Shown piece after piece: positions 24,240 through 32,579 of a DNA stretch of 64,000 nt. Within the stretch, counting starts at the first letter, position 1; every line of letters starts with the position of its first letter. The notes under the pieces are model-generated. The model made no database searches. It worked only from the letters and a program-made list of their open reading frames with translations, and was not told where the DNA came from. The position numbers and the translations under genes were made by a program. Source of the stretch: CAVQCJ01 sp963849365 (lineage in GTDB: Bacteria > Actinomycetota > Actinomycetes > Prado026); assembly GCA_963849365.1 (NCBI GenBank), contig CAWKHA010000004.1:1240001-1304000 (forward strand), read 5' to 3'.

Positions 24240-25444
24240 CCGCCGCCGGAATACTGCCCGGCGGGGGCGAGCCGTGGCCGGCCGAGCTGGTCGAGCTGCT
24301 CTGCGCGCCGGCGGACGGCCGTGGCGCGCTCGGCGAGGTCTGCCGCCTGCTCTGCGCACAGCTGCGAGGAGACGGCTGCATCGCGTACGCCGTCGACCGC
24401 GCGGCCGGTGAGCTGGTCGCGGTCGCAGCCTGGCCGGCGGGGCCGGCCGACCCGCTGCCGCTGCGGCTGCCGCTGGGCTTCGGGGTCACCGGCCGGGTGG
24501 CGGCCGACGGCATCCCCGCGGTGCTGGTGGACGACCAGCCCCGCAACCTGGTGCACCGCGCGCTGATGGGTCTCGCGCCGGGGCAGTCCGTCTCACGGCT
24601 GTGCCTGCCCGCGCTCGACCCGGACGGCGCCGCTCGCGCCGTCCTCGCCGTGCACGTGCGGAGGACCCGACGCTTCGATCCGGCCGAGGTCGCCGTCGGG
24701 ATGTCTGCCGCGCGGCTCGTCGGGCTGCGGCTGCAGCGTGACGACGCGGTGGCCGAGGCCGCCGAGCACCGCAACGTGCTCGACGGGCTGGTCGCGGCGA
24801 CCGTCTCGGCCCAGGAGGCCGAGCGGCGGCGGGTGGCCGCGGACCTGCACGACGGGGTCACCCAGGTGATCGCCAGCCTGGCGTTCCACCTGTCCGCCGC
24901 GCAGATCGCGATGACCTCGGCCAGCCCGGACTTCGCGCTCGAGCAGCTGCAGGCCGCGCGCCGGCTGGCCGACCTCGCGGTGGCCGAGGCGCGCACGGCC
25001 GTGTCGGGCCTGCGCAGCCCGGTCCTGGACGACCTGGGCCTGGCTGCCGGCCTGGAGAGTCTGGGCCGGTCGGTCCCACAGCTGGACGTGACGGTCGACG
25101 CGGCCGAGCTCGACCTGCCGGACCACGTCTCGACGGCGCTGTACCGGGTCGCGCAGGAGTGCCTCCAGAACGTCGTCAAGCACGCCGAGGCGACGCACGT
25201 CCGGATCGTGCTCGACGAGGTCGGCGGGAACGTCTCGCTGGCCGTCAGCGACGACGGTCGGGGCTTCCACCTCAAGCAGGTCCAGCGCGCCGAGGGCGAC
25301 GCGGCGGCCCCGGAGGACCGGTACGGCATGGTCGGGATGCACGAGCGCATCCAGCTGCTCGGGGGCCGGCTGGTGGTGGAGTCCGAGCCGGGGGCGGGGA
25401 CGAGGGTCCGGGCCACGGTTCCGCTGGGGTCGCCCCGGGACTAG
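24236..25444 (+). CDS. GAF-domain sensor histidine kinase (HisKA_3 type)
   Basis: About 402 residues. The N-terminal region (roughly 15-165) resembles a GAF sensor: CAQLRGDGCIAYAVDR and LPLRLPLGFGVTGRVAADGI. A dimerisation box follows with ERRRVAADLHDGVTQVIASL, phospho-acceptor His205, and then a HATPase_c domain with QNVVKHAEATHV (N-box), SDDGRGFHL (G1) and RYGMVGMHERIQLLGG (G2). No membrane helix, so it senses a cytosolic signal. The start is inferred as TTG at 24236 overlapping the regulator stop; this is the least certain part. It ends 4 bases into the convergent aldolase gene. Confidence 0.9.
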   Translation: MTAAGILPGGGEPWPAELVELLCAPADGRGALGEVCRLLCAQLRGDGCIAYAVDRAAGELVAVAAWPAGPADPLPLRLPLGFGVTGRVAADGIPAVLVDDQPRNLVHRALMGLAPGQSVSRLCLPALDPDGAARAVLAVHVRRTRRFDPAEVAVGMSAARLVGLRLQRDDAVAEAAEHRNVLDGLVAATVSAQEAERRRVAADLHDGVTQVIASLAFHLSAAQIAMTSASPDFALEQLQAARRLADLAVAEARTAVSGLRSPVLDDLGLAAGLESLGRSVPQLDVTVDAAELDLPDHVSTALYRVAQECLQNVVKHAEATHVRIVLDEVGGNVSLAVSDDGRGFHLKQVQRAEGDAAAPEDRYGMVGMHERIQLLGGRLVVESEPGAGTRVRATVPLGSPRD

Positions 25445-26424
25445 CGGGCTCCGGCCGCCGCCGAGGGGCGCCGGCAGTTCGCGCCGAGCACGATCTGAGC
25501 GGCCGCCCAGCACAGGTTCCGCCCGCCCCACGCAGCCAGCGCGTCGTCGACGAGGGCCCGCCCGAACGAGAACGTCAGCGCCCAGGGCTGCTCGCCGTAG
25601 CGGTTGATCGCCGCGAGGTTGGCCACCGCTGCGGCGTTGCTCTGCCCCCCGGACAGGAACGCCACGCCGGGCACCTCGCCCGGCACTCGGCCGGCCAGCA
25701 CCTCGAGCGTCGCCGCGGCGACCTCGTCCGGAGCAGCGGGGCCGTGCTCCCGGCCGGAGACGACCATGTTGGGCTTGAGCACGATCCCGCCCACGTCGAC
25801 GCCGGCCCTGGACAGCTCGTCGAACACGGCGTCCAGCGTGGTCGCGGTCTGCTCGGCGCACGCGGCCAGCGAGTGGGCGCCGGCCATGAGCACCTCGGGC
25901 TCGACGACCGGGACGATCCCCGCCTCCTGGCACAGCGCCGCGTACCGAGCGAGGGCGGCGGCGTTGGCGTGCACCGCGGCGTCACCGCCGGAGGGCTCGC
26001 CCACGCCCAGCACGGCCCGCCACTTGGCGAACCGGGCCCCGGCGTCGGCGTAGCCGGCCAGGCGCTGGCGCAGCCCGTCCAGGCCCTCGGTGACCGTGGC
26101 GCCGGGCACCAGCGCCATCGGGACCGTCCCGGTGTCGACCTTGATCCCCGGGAGCATGCCGAGGTCGAGGCAGGCGCGCGGGAAGGGGCGTCCGTCCGAA
26201 AGCTGCTGGCCGAACGTCTCGTCGCACAAGATCACGCCCGAAACCCACCGGTGCAGAGCGGGCGCGGTCAGCAGCAGCTGGCGGTACGCGCGGCGTTGGT
26301 CAGCCGTCGCCTCGACGCCGGCGGCCGCCAGGCGCTTCGACATGGTCGACGGGCTCTCGTCGGCCGCCAGGATTCCGCGCCCGCGCGCGACGAGCTGCAC
26401 GGCGGTCTCACGGATCGAGCTCAC
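25441..26424 (-). CDS. Class I fructose-bisphosphate aldolase
   Basis: A 327-residue class I (Schiff-base) aldolase: GRGILAADESPSTMSKRL at the N-terminus, GARFAKWRAVL, PVVEPEVLM, and VLKPNMVVSG with the Schiff-base Lys217. It condenses dihydroxyacetone phosphate with glyceraldehyde-3-phosphate or erythrose-4-phosphate, which serves sugar regeneration in the Calvin cycle. Most bacterial cbb clusters carry a class II (metal) enzyme, so the class I type is notable. It is convergent with the histidine kinase gene and followed upstream by cbbR on the same strand. Confidence 0.95.
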   Translation of the reverse strand: MSSIRETAVQLVARGRGILAADESPSTMSKRLAAAGVEATADQRRAYRQLLLTAPALHRWVSGVILCDETFGQQLSDGRPFPRACLDLGMLPGIKVDTGTVPMALVPGATVTEGLDGLRQRLAGYADAGARFAKWRAVLGVGEPSGGDAAVHANAAALARYAALCQEAGIVPVVEPEVLMAGAHSLAACAEQTATTLDAVFDELSRAGVDVGGIVLKPNMVVSGREHGPAAPDEVAAATLEVLAGRVPGEVPGVAFLSGGQSNAAAVANLAAINRYGEQPWALTFSFGRALVDDALAAWGGRNLCWAAAQIVLGANCRRPSAAAGAR

Positions 26425-26539
26425 CTCGACCTCCGCAGTGTCGGCACGGCAGCCCTACGGCGACCGTCGTAGCCGGCGACGGTACGGGCGCGCTCGACCG
26501 CCGTCCTCACTCCGTCGGGCAGGTCTGCGGGTGGTCGTG

Positions 26540-27448
26540 CTATCGCTCGACCGGGCTCCTGCGCCGGGCCGCGCCGGTGGGCTGGAAGACGAGGTCTCCC
26601 GCCGTCGAGGCGTCGAGCAGGTGGGCGACGAACAGGCGAGTGGTGGCCGTCGGGGCCCGGCCGGTCACCGCGTGCCATGGTCGCAGCAGCGGGGTCCCGC
26701 GCACCGGGACGGTGACCAGCTCGCCGGCGGACAGCTGGCGGGCGGCGGCGTCCTGGCTGACGAGCGCGATCCCCAGCCCGAGGGTCGCGGACGCGAGCAC
26801 GGCACCGTGCGAGCCCACCGACAGTGTGGGGGGCCTGATCTCGAGGGTGTCCAGGAGCGCCAGCGTCGTCTCGCGCGTGCCCGACCCCTGCTCGCGCAGC
26901 AGCCACGGGGTGCCGGCCAGGTCCGGGCGTAGCGTCGGGGCGGCCACGACGACCAGGGCGTTGCGCCGCACCGCCCGGGTGACCATCGCCTGACCGCGCG
27001 GGGGCCGCCCCCCGATCACCACGTCGAGCGAGTGGTCGGCGAGCAGCTGCTGCACCCGGTCGCGGACCCCGACCTCCAAGGTCACCTGCACGTCCGGGAA
27101 CCTGCGCCGGAAGGACGCGAGCAGGCCGGGCAGCAGGTACTCCGCCGCCGTGGTGACCGCCCCGAGGCGCAGGGCACCGCGCTCGGCGACACTGCCCCGG
27201 CCGGCCGCGGCCGCGCCCTCCTCGAGCAGCCCGAGGATCTTGCGTGCGTAGCCCGCGTACACCTGACCCGCCGCGGTGAGCCGTACGCCGCGACCCTGCC
27301 GCTCGACCAGGGCGGCGCCGAGCTCGACCTGCAGCGAGGCCAGCGCGGCCGAGACCGCCGACTCGGTCACCGACAGCCTCGCGGCGGCGGCTCGGACCGA
27401 GCCGGTGTCGGCGACCGCGACGAAGGTCCGCAGCCGAGCCCAGGTCAT
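26540..27448 (-). CDS. cbbR: CbbR-type LysR transcriptional regulator
   Basis: A 302-residue LysR protein. The N-terminal winged helix-turn-helix reads RLRTFVAVADTGSVRAAAAR then VTESAVSAALASLQVELGAA; a periplasmic-binding-like effector domain follows from about residue 92 (LRLGAVTTAAEYLLPGLLAS). It is divergent from cbbL, the classical arrangement by which CbbR activates the Rubisco operon in response to sugar phosphates or NADPH. The 143-base gap carries candidate binding sites. The cbbR identity rests on family plus position. Confidence 0.92.
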   Translation of the reverse strand: MTWARLRTFVAVADTGSVRAAAARLSVTESAVSAALASLQVELGAALVERQGRGVRLTAAGQVYAGYARKILGLLEEGAAAAGRGSVAERGALRLGAVTTAAEYLLPGLLASFRRRFPDVQVTLEVGVRDRVQQLLADHSLDVVIGGRPPRGQAMVTRAVRRNALVVVAAPTLRPDLAGTPWLLREQGSGTRETTLALLDTLEIRPPTLSVGSHGAVLASATLGLGIALVSQDAAARQLSAGELVTVPVRGTPLLRPWHAVTGRAPTATTRLFVAHLLDASTAGDLVFQPTGAARRRSPVER

Positions 27449-27497
27449 CGACGCTCACTCTCCCGCCGCAGCACCGCAGGAAGGCGGCTCACACATC

Positions 27498-27511
27498 TGA
27501 GTAAACACTCA
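27498..27511. promoter_or_regulatory. Candidate CbbR operator in the cbbR-cbbL gap
   Basis: TGAGTAAACACTCA is a perfect palindrome (TGAGT/ACTCA) in an AT-richer stretch otherwise unusual here. A T-N11-A match, TCATCGGAAAACA (27516-27528), follows about one helical turn and a half downstream. The position about 80-95 bases before the cbbL start suits a LysR recognition site. Confidence 0.55.
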
Positions 27512-27591
27512 AGCATCATCGGAAAACAATCAATAGACGTCCAGGGATCCCAGGCCGATAGTTGGAGCCACCCGACACTGCTGGAGGACCC

Positions 27592-29043
27592 ATGGCCACC
27601 CAGGACGCGACCCGGTCCCGCTGGGACCCCGGCGTCCACAGCTACGCGAGCATGGGTTACTACGCGGCGGACTACGTGCCGAAGGACACCGACGTGCTGG
27701 CGGTGTTCCGGGTGACGCCGCAGCCGGGGGTGGACCCGATCGAGGCGGGTGCCGCGGTCGCAGGCGAGTCCTCGACCGCGACGTGGACCGTGGTGTGGAC
27801 CGACCGGCTGACGGCGAACGATCACTACCAGGCCAAGTGCTACCGGGTGGACCCCGCGCCCGGGCGGCCGGGCGAGTACCTCGCCTACATCGCCTACGAC
27901 CTGGACCTGTTCGAGGAGGGGTCCATCGCTAATCTGACCTCGTCGATCATCGGCAACGTGTTCGGGTTCAAGCCGTTGCAGGCGCTGCGGCTCGAGGACA
28001 TGCGGATCCCGGTCGCCTACGTCAAGACCTTCGCCGGACCGCCGCACGGGATCGTGATGGAGCGCGAGTACCTCGGCAAGTACGGCCGCCCGCTGCTGGG
28101 GGCGACCGTCAAGCCGAAGCTCGGCCTGTCTGCCCACAACTACGGGCGGGTCATCTACGAGGCCTGCCGCGGGGGCCTGGACTTCACCAAGGACGACGAG
28201 AACATCAACTCTCAGCCGTTCATGAAGTGGCGCGACCGCTTCCTGTTCGGCATGGAGGGCGTCAACCGCGCGATGGCGGAGACGGGCGAGGTCAAGGGCC
28301 ACTACTTCAACGTCACCGCGGGGACGATGGAGCAGATGTACGAGCGGGCCGAGTTCGCCAAGGAGATCGGCAGCGTCGTCGTCATGATCGACCTGACCAT
28401 CGGCTACACGGCGATGCAGTCGATGTCGCACTGGGCCCGGCGGAACGGCGTCCTGCTGCACCTGCACCGCGCCGGCCACTCGACGTACACCCGGCAGAAG
28501 ACGCACGGGGTGAGCTTCCGGGTGATCTCGAAGTGGTGCCGGCTGATCGGTGTCGACCACCTGCACGCGGGCACCGTGGTCGGCAAGCTGGAGGGCGACC
28601 CGGCGACGACCCGCGGCTACTACGACACGTTGCGCGAGGACCACGTCCCGACGAACGTGGCGAACGGGATCTACTTCGACCAGGACTGGGCGGCCCTCGC
28701 CCCGGTCATGCCGGTCGCCTCGGGGGGCATCCACGCCGGGCAGATGCACCAGCTGCTGGACTACCTCGGAGAGGACGTCGTGCTGCAGTTCGGCGGCGGA
28801 ACCATCGGGCACCCGATGGGGATCGCGGCCGGGGCCGAGGCGAACCGGGTGGCGCTCGAGGCCATGATCAAGGCGCGCAACGAGGGCCGGGACTTCCTGC
28901 GCGAGGGGCCCGACATCCTGCGCGCCGCCGCCCGCCACTGCGTCCCGCTGGCCGCCGCGCTCAGCACCTGGGGGGACGTCACCTTCGACTACACCTCCAC
29001 GGACACTCCGGACGCCGTGGCCACCGCGACGGTGGGGAGCTGA
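27592..29043 (+). CDS. cbbL: Ribulose-bisphosphate carboxylase large subunit, red-type form I
   Basis: Fixes CO2 onto ribulose-1,5-bisphosphate. A 483-residue protein with catalytic Lys174 in GATVKPKLGLS, the carbamylated Lys200 in GGLDFTKDDENINSQP, metal ligands Asp/Glu after it, HLHRAGHSTYTRQ, and loop-6 Lys332 in AGTVVGKLEGD. Sequence, the long small subunit and the CbbX partner indicate form IC (red-type). The ATG at 27592 has GGAGG just upstream and starts MATQDATRSRWDPGVHSYA as in the family. It is first in cbbLSX, divergent from cbbR. Confidence 0.98.
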   Translation: MATQDATRSRWDPGVHSYASMGYYAADYVPKDTDVLAVFRVTPQPGVDPIEAGAAVAGESSTATWTVVWTDRLTANDHYQAKCYRVDPAPGRPGEYLAYIAYDLDLFEEGSIANLTSSIIGNVFGFKPLQALRLEDMRIPVAYVKTFAGPPHGIVMEREYLGKYGRPLLGATVKPKLGLSAHNYGRVIYEACRGGLDFTKDDENINSQPFMKWRDRFLFGMEGVNRAMAETGEVKGHYFNVTAGTMEQMYERAEFAKEIGSVVVMIDLTIGYTAMQSMSHWARRNGVLLHLHRAGHSTYTRQKTHGVSFRVISKWCRLIGVDHLHAGTVVGKLEGDPATTRGYYDTLREDHVPTNVANGIYFDQDWAALAPVMPVASGGIHAGQMHQLLDYLGEDVVLQFGGGTIGHPMGIAAGAEANRVALEAMIKARNEGRDFLREGPDILRAAARHCVPLAAALSTWGDVTFDYTSTDTPDAVATATVGS

Positions 29044-29044
29044 C

Positions 29045-29491
29045 ATGCGACTGCGCCAGGGAGCCTTCTCCTACCTGCCCGACCTGACCGACGCCGAGAT
29101 CGGCCTCCAGGTCCAGTACGCGCTGGACCGTGGCTGGCCGATCTCGATCGAGTCCACCGACGACCCGCACCCGCGGAACATCTACTGGGACTTGTGGGGG
29201 CTGCCGATGTTCGACCTGCACGACCCCGCGGGGGTGCTGCGCGCGGTCCAGGAGTGCCGCAGCACGTATCCCGACCGGTACGTGCGGGTGCGGGCCTACG
29301 ACGCCAGGCTCGGCCGGCAGACCACTGCCATGATGTTCCTGGTCCAGCGGCCCGGGCACGAGCCCGGTTTCCGTCTCGACCGCTCCGAGGGGCCCGACCG
29401 TCGCCAGACCTACTCCGTGCACGCGTACTCCGGCGACCGGCCCGCCGGCGAGCGCTACCCGCAGCCGGGGGCTCGGGTGCCGGAGCCGTGA
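29045..29491 (+). CDS. cbbS: Ribulose-bisphosphate carboxylase small subunit
   Basis: A 148-residue small subunit beginning MRLRQGAFSYLPDLTDAEIG with the conserved ISIESTDDPHPRNIYWDLWG and MFDLHDPAGVL. The C-terminal extension (RLDRSEGPDRRQTYSVHAYS and beyond) is the red-type beta-hairpin that plugs the central channel of the hexadecamer and distinguishes form IC/ID from green-type enzymes. It starts one base after the cbbL stop, which helps set 1:1 expression. Confidence 0.97.
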   Translation: MRLRQGAFSYLPDLTDAEIGLQVQYALDRGWPISIESTDDPHPRNIYWDLWGLPMFDLHDPAGVLRAVQECRSTYPDRYVRVRAYDARLGRQTTAMMFLVQRPGHEPGFRLDRSEGPDRRQTYSVHAYSGDRPAGERYPQPGARVPEP

Positions 29492-30504
29492 CCGGGGACT
29501 CCGAGCATCCGTCGTTCGCCCTGTACCGGCCCCCTGCCGACGGTGTCCCCGGCGCCGGCGAGGGCGGGTCCGGCGGTGCGCCGCTGGCCCCCGACGAGCT
29601 GGTCTCGCTGACCGAGGACGCCGCCGCCGCTCGCGTGCGCGACGTGCTCGACTCGCTGGACCAGGACCTGGTCGGGCTGGCGGCGGTCAAGACCAGGATG
29701 AAAGAGATCGCTGCGCTGCTGATGGTCGAGCGCGCGCGCGGGCAGTTCGGGCTGGCCACCGCCAGGCCCTCGCTGCACATGAGCTTCACCGGCCCGCCCG
29801 GCACCGGGAAGACGACGGTCGCGCTGCGGATGGCCCGCATGCTGCACGCCCTCGGGTACCTGCGCACACCCCGGGTCCATGCCGTCACCCGCGACGATCT
29901 GGTGGGCCAGTTCATCGGGCACACGGCTCCGAAGACCAAGGAGGCCATCGCCAAGGCTGCGGGCGGGGTGCTGTTCATCGACGAGGCGTACTACCTGTAC
30001 CGGCCGGAGAACGAGCGCGACTACGGGCAGGAGGCCATCGAGATCCTGCTGCAGGAGATGGAGTCCGAGCGGGGCGACCTCGTCGTCGTGTTCGCCGGCT
30101 ACGCCGACCGGATGGAGTCGTTCTTCTCGTCCAACCCGGGGCTGAGCTCGCGCGTCGCCCACCACATCGAGTTCGGCGACTACGACCGGGCCGAGCTGAT
30201 GCAGATCGCCCAGCTCATGCTGGCCCGCGACCAGTACCGGTTCAGCCCCGAGGCGGAGCGCGCCTTCGACGAGTACCTCGCGCTGCGCATGGACCGCCCC
30301 AGGTTCGCGAACGCCCGCTCGGTCAGGAACGCGCTCGAGCGGATCCGGCTCCGGCAGGCGAACCGGCTGGTCGCCGGGGGCGGCCGGCTCTCGCGCGCGG
30401 ACCTGATGACGTTGAGCGAGGAGGACATCCGCCGGAGCCGGCTGTTCCGGGCGGAGCCGCCGGAGGGGGCGTCCGGATCCGAGCCGCCGGCACTGCGTCC
30501 CTAG
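29488..30504 (+). CDS. cbbX: CbbX, red-type Rubisco activase (AAA+)
   Basis: Hexameric AAA+ motor that pulls the C-terminus of inhibited red-type large subunits to release tightly bound sugar phosphates. A 338-residue protein with VRDVLDSLDQDLVGLAAVKT, Walker A GPPGTGKT (residues 102-109), the pore loop region DDLVGQFIGHTAPKTKE, Walker B GGVLFIDEAYYLY, and FAGYADRMESFFSSNPGL. The GTG overlaps the cbbS stop (GTGA). About 35 low-complexity Pro/Gly-rich residues precede the conserved domain, and about 15 follow it, making it longer than the usual 300-310. Confidence 0.96.
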   Translation: MTGDSEHPSFALYRPPADGVPGAGEGGSGGAPLAPDELVSLTEDAAAARVRDVLDSLDQDLVGLAAVKTRMKEIAALLMVERARGQFGLATARPSLHMSFTGPPGTGKTTVALRMARMLHALGYLRTPRVHAVTRDDLVGQFIGHTAPKTKEAIAKAAGGVLFIDEAYYLYRPENERDYGQEAIEILLQEMESERGDLVVVFAGYADRMESFFSSNPGLSSRVAHHIEFGDYDRAELMQIAQLMLARDQYRFSPEAERAFDEYLALRMDRPRFANARSVRNALERIRLRQANRLVAGGGRLSRADLMTLSEEDIRRSRLFRAEPPEGASGSEPPALRP

Positions 30505-30507
30505 GGT

Positions 30508-31368
30508 GTGGCTGTGAGCGGGCCGTGGATCGAGCAGACCGACGACCGGATCGGGTTCACCTGGGTCTCCTCGTCGGGGCGGCCGGCCAGCCTCGTCGAC
30601 GTCGTCGCGGAGCCCGGCAGCGAGGTCGAGCGGCTGCTGCCGACCCATCTGGAGGCGCTGGACGACGTGCTGGTCGACGCTGCGGGGCGCGTCGGGGGCA
30701 TCCTCGGCGGCAGCCGGCCGCCCGCGAGCCCGCAGGACTGGCAGGACCTGCAGGAGGTGTCCGCGGTCCTGGACCGGCTGTGCGTCGAGTACGCGGACGC
30801 GGCCGAGCGGACCGGCTTCCCCGTCGACGTGCGCGCGGGGCAGATCGTCGGTACGGCTGCGCTGCTGGCGATCCGGACCCGGATGGTGCTCGGGGTCGCG
30901 GACCCGGTGCCGCTGGCCGGGCAGCTGGACGACCCGTCCGTCGGTGTGGTCGCGGGCTACGGCGACATGGTGCAGGTAAACGAGTCCGAGCCGTTCCGAG
31001 GCGGGCGCTGGGTCATCCGGACCGAGTCCGGTCAGCGGTTCCCGGCGACGCTGTCCATGCTGCTGTACGACAGCTCGGGGGTGAACAAGGACGCGGCGCA
31101 GGACGAGCACCGGGCCGCGGTCAGGTCGGTCCTGGCCGCAGTCGACGACGAAGGAGCCGAGCCGGCCGTGGTGGGCGGAGCGCTCGACTGGCTCCTGCAC
31201 GACTGGCTGATGGCGCACCGTGACGGCCCGGACAGCGCGGCCGTGTCGATCCCGGCCAGACGGACGGACGACGCCGTCATGATCGTCACGGCCGTCACGG
31301 CCGTCGCGGCATCTGCGCGGCTGCGGGACGATCCCGGGCGGAGCGGCGGTCGTGCGCGGGAAGCCTGA
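30508..31368 (+). CDS. Hypothetical protein in the cbbLSX transcription unit
   Basis: About 284-286 residues, 3 bases after cbbX, so almost certainly co-transcribed with Rubisco. Soluble, acidic: EVERLLPTHLEALDDVLVDA, LQEVSAVLDRLCVEYADAAE, GYGDMVQVNESEPFRGGRWV and a C-terminal helical part (DWLLHDWLMAHRDGP). No signal peptide, membrane helix or known catalytic motif. Either the GTG at 30508 or 30514 may be the start. Position suggests a Rubisco- or Calvin-cycle-related role, but function cannot be assigned. Confidence 0.8.
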   Translation: MAVSGPWIEQTDDRIGFTWVSSSGRPASLVDVVAEPGSEVERLLPTHLEALDDVLVDAAGRVGGILGGSRPPASPQDWQDLQEVSAVLDRLCVEYADAAERTGFPVDVRAGQIVGTAALLAIRTRMVLGVADPVPLAGQLDDPSVGVVAGYGDMVQVNESEPFRGGRWVIRTESGQRFPATLSMLLYDSSGVNKDAAQDEHRAAVRSVLAAVDDEGAEPAVVGGALDWLLHDWLMAHRDGPDSAAVSIPARRTDDAVMIVTAVTAVAASARLRDDPGRSGGRAREA

Positions 31369-31382
31369 ACGCAACGGCCTCG

Positions 31383-32560
31383 CTAGTGGTGGTGCGCGTG
31401 CTCGTCCCCAGGGGCATCGGGCGAGCCGTTCATCATGGCGAGCATCTGTCGCCCTCCGGTCCGGAAGAACCGCCATAGCAGGATCGCGGCCAGCGCCAGG
31501 AACAGCAGGTTCAGCACCGTCGTGTAGTTCCAGCTGATGCTCGGTTCGAGGACCGTGGCGTTGCGCTCGGTGGGCGTCAGGTGCAGCACGGCGAAGATGA
31601 TCTCGACGAGGTAGCCGGCGGTGACCATGCTGGCGTAGAAGGTCCCCAGGATGAACAGCATCATCCTGGTGCCGTAGTACTTCCGGTAGATGTTGAGGAT
31701 CGGCAGGATGATCAGGTCGGCGAAGATGAAGCTGATCACGCCGCCGAAGCTGATGCCCCCGTTCCACAGCACCGCGGCGAGCGGGACGTTGCCGATCGAG
31801 CACACGAAGCAAAGCACCGACACGACCGGGCCGACGAGCGGTCCCCAGATGGCAGAGACGACTGGGTGGTCGGTGAGGAAGAACCGCTCCCAGAACGTCA
31901 TCGGGATCCAGGCGGCGACCGCGCCCGCGATCAGCAGGCCGATCACGATGTCGCGGATGACCGCCGCCCACTCCATGACGAAGACGTGCGACACCGAGGT
32001 GAGGCCGGCTGGGGAACGTAGCCGCCGCCAGATGCTCCCCTCGCCCTGGACGCTCATGTCCATCGCGGCGTGGCCTTCCATCGAACCGGCCAGGCCGCGG
32101 TCGGCCTGCACCGCGTGCGTCGGCGAGCAGGCGTTGGCGCAGGAACAGCCGGAACAGGACGGCCAGCAAGATGATCATGATCGGGCCACCGACGAACTCG
32201 GCCAGGGTGAACTGCCAGCCGAGCAGCAGCGCCATGATGATGCCGAGCTCGATGACCAGGTTGGTGGAGGCGATCTCGAACGCCATGGCTGCGGTGAAGC
32301 TGGCGCCCTTGCGGAACAGCGACCGCGCCAGCGCCACGGCCGCGTAGGAGCACGACGAGGACGCGGCTCCCAAACCGGTGGCCAGGGCAAGGGTCCTGGG
32401 CCGGTCGTCACCGAGTGCGCGGGCGATCGACTCGCGCCGGATGACGCGCCTGGACGATCGCCGACAGTGCGAAGCCCAGGATCAGGGCCCAGAGGATCTC
32501 CCAGGTCATCGCGCCCGCGATCCCCAGGGCGTGCACGACGGCGTGCCAGGCCGCGCTCAT
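31383..32560 (-). pseudogene. Permease of the DUF318/ArsP-like family, broken by two frameshifts
   Basis: Three frames together make one intact-looking permease of about 390 residues. Segment 1 (from 32560) is MSAAWHAVVHALGIAGAMTW to ALSAIVQA. One extra base near 32446 leads to segment 2, VIRRESIARALG, LGAASSSCSYAAVALARSLF to LFLRQRLLADAR. Another extra base near 32112 leads to segment 3, QADRGLAGSMEGHAAMDMSV, VSIGNVPLAAVLWNGG-type core (CSIGNVPLAAVLW) and a His-rich tail GDEHAHHH. The SSCSYAA and CSIGNVP cysteine motifs and HAAMDM are typical of two-domain permeases linked to metal or arsenic export. Both indels may be sequence errors. Confidence 0.85.
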
Positions 32561-32579
32561 GCTGGTGCCCGGACCATGG

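Noticed and set aside
29455..32373. 972-codon open frame on the minus strand
   Set aside because: It lies opposite cbbX and its neighbour. Only its upstream end (about 32110-32373) carries real permease sequence; the rest is low-complexity Arg/Pro/Gly shadow, typical of high-GC coding DNA.
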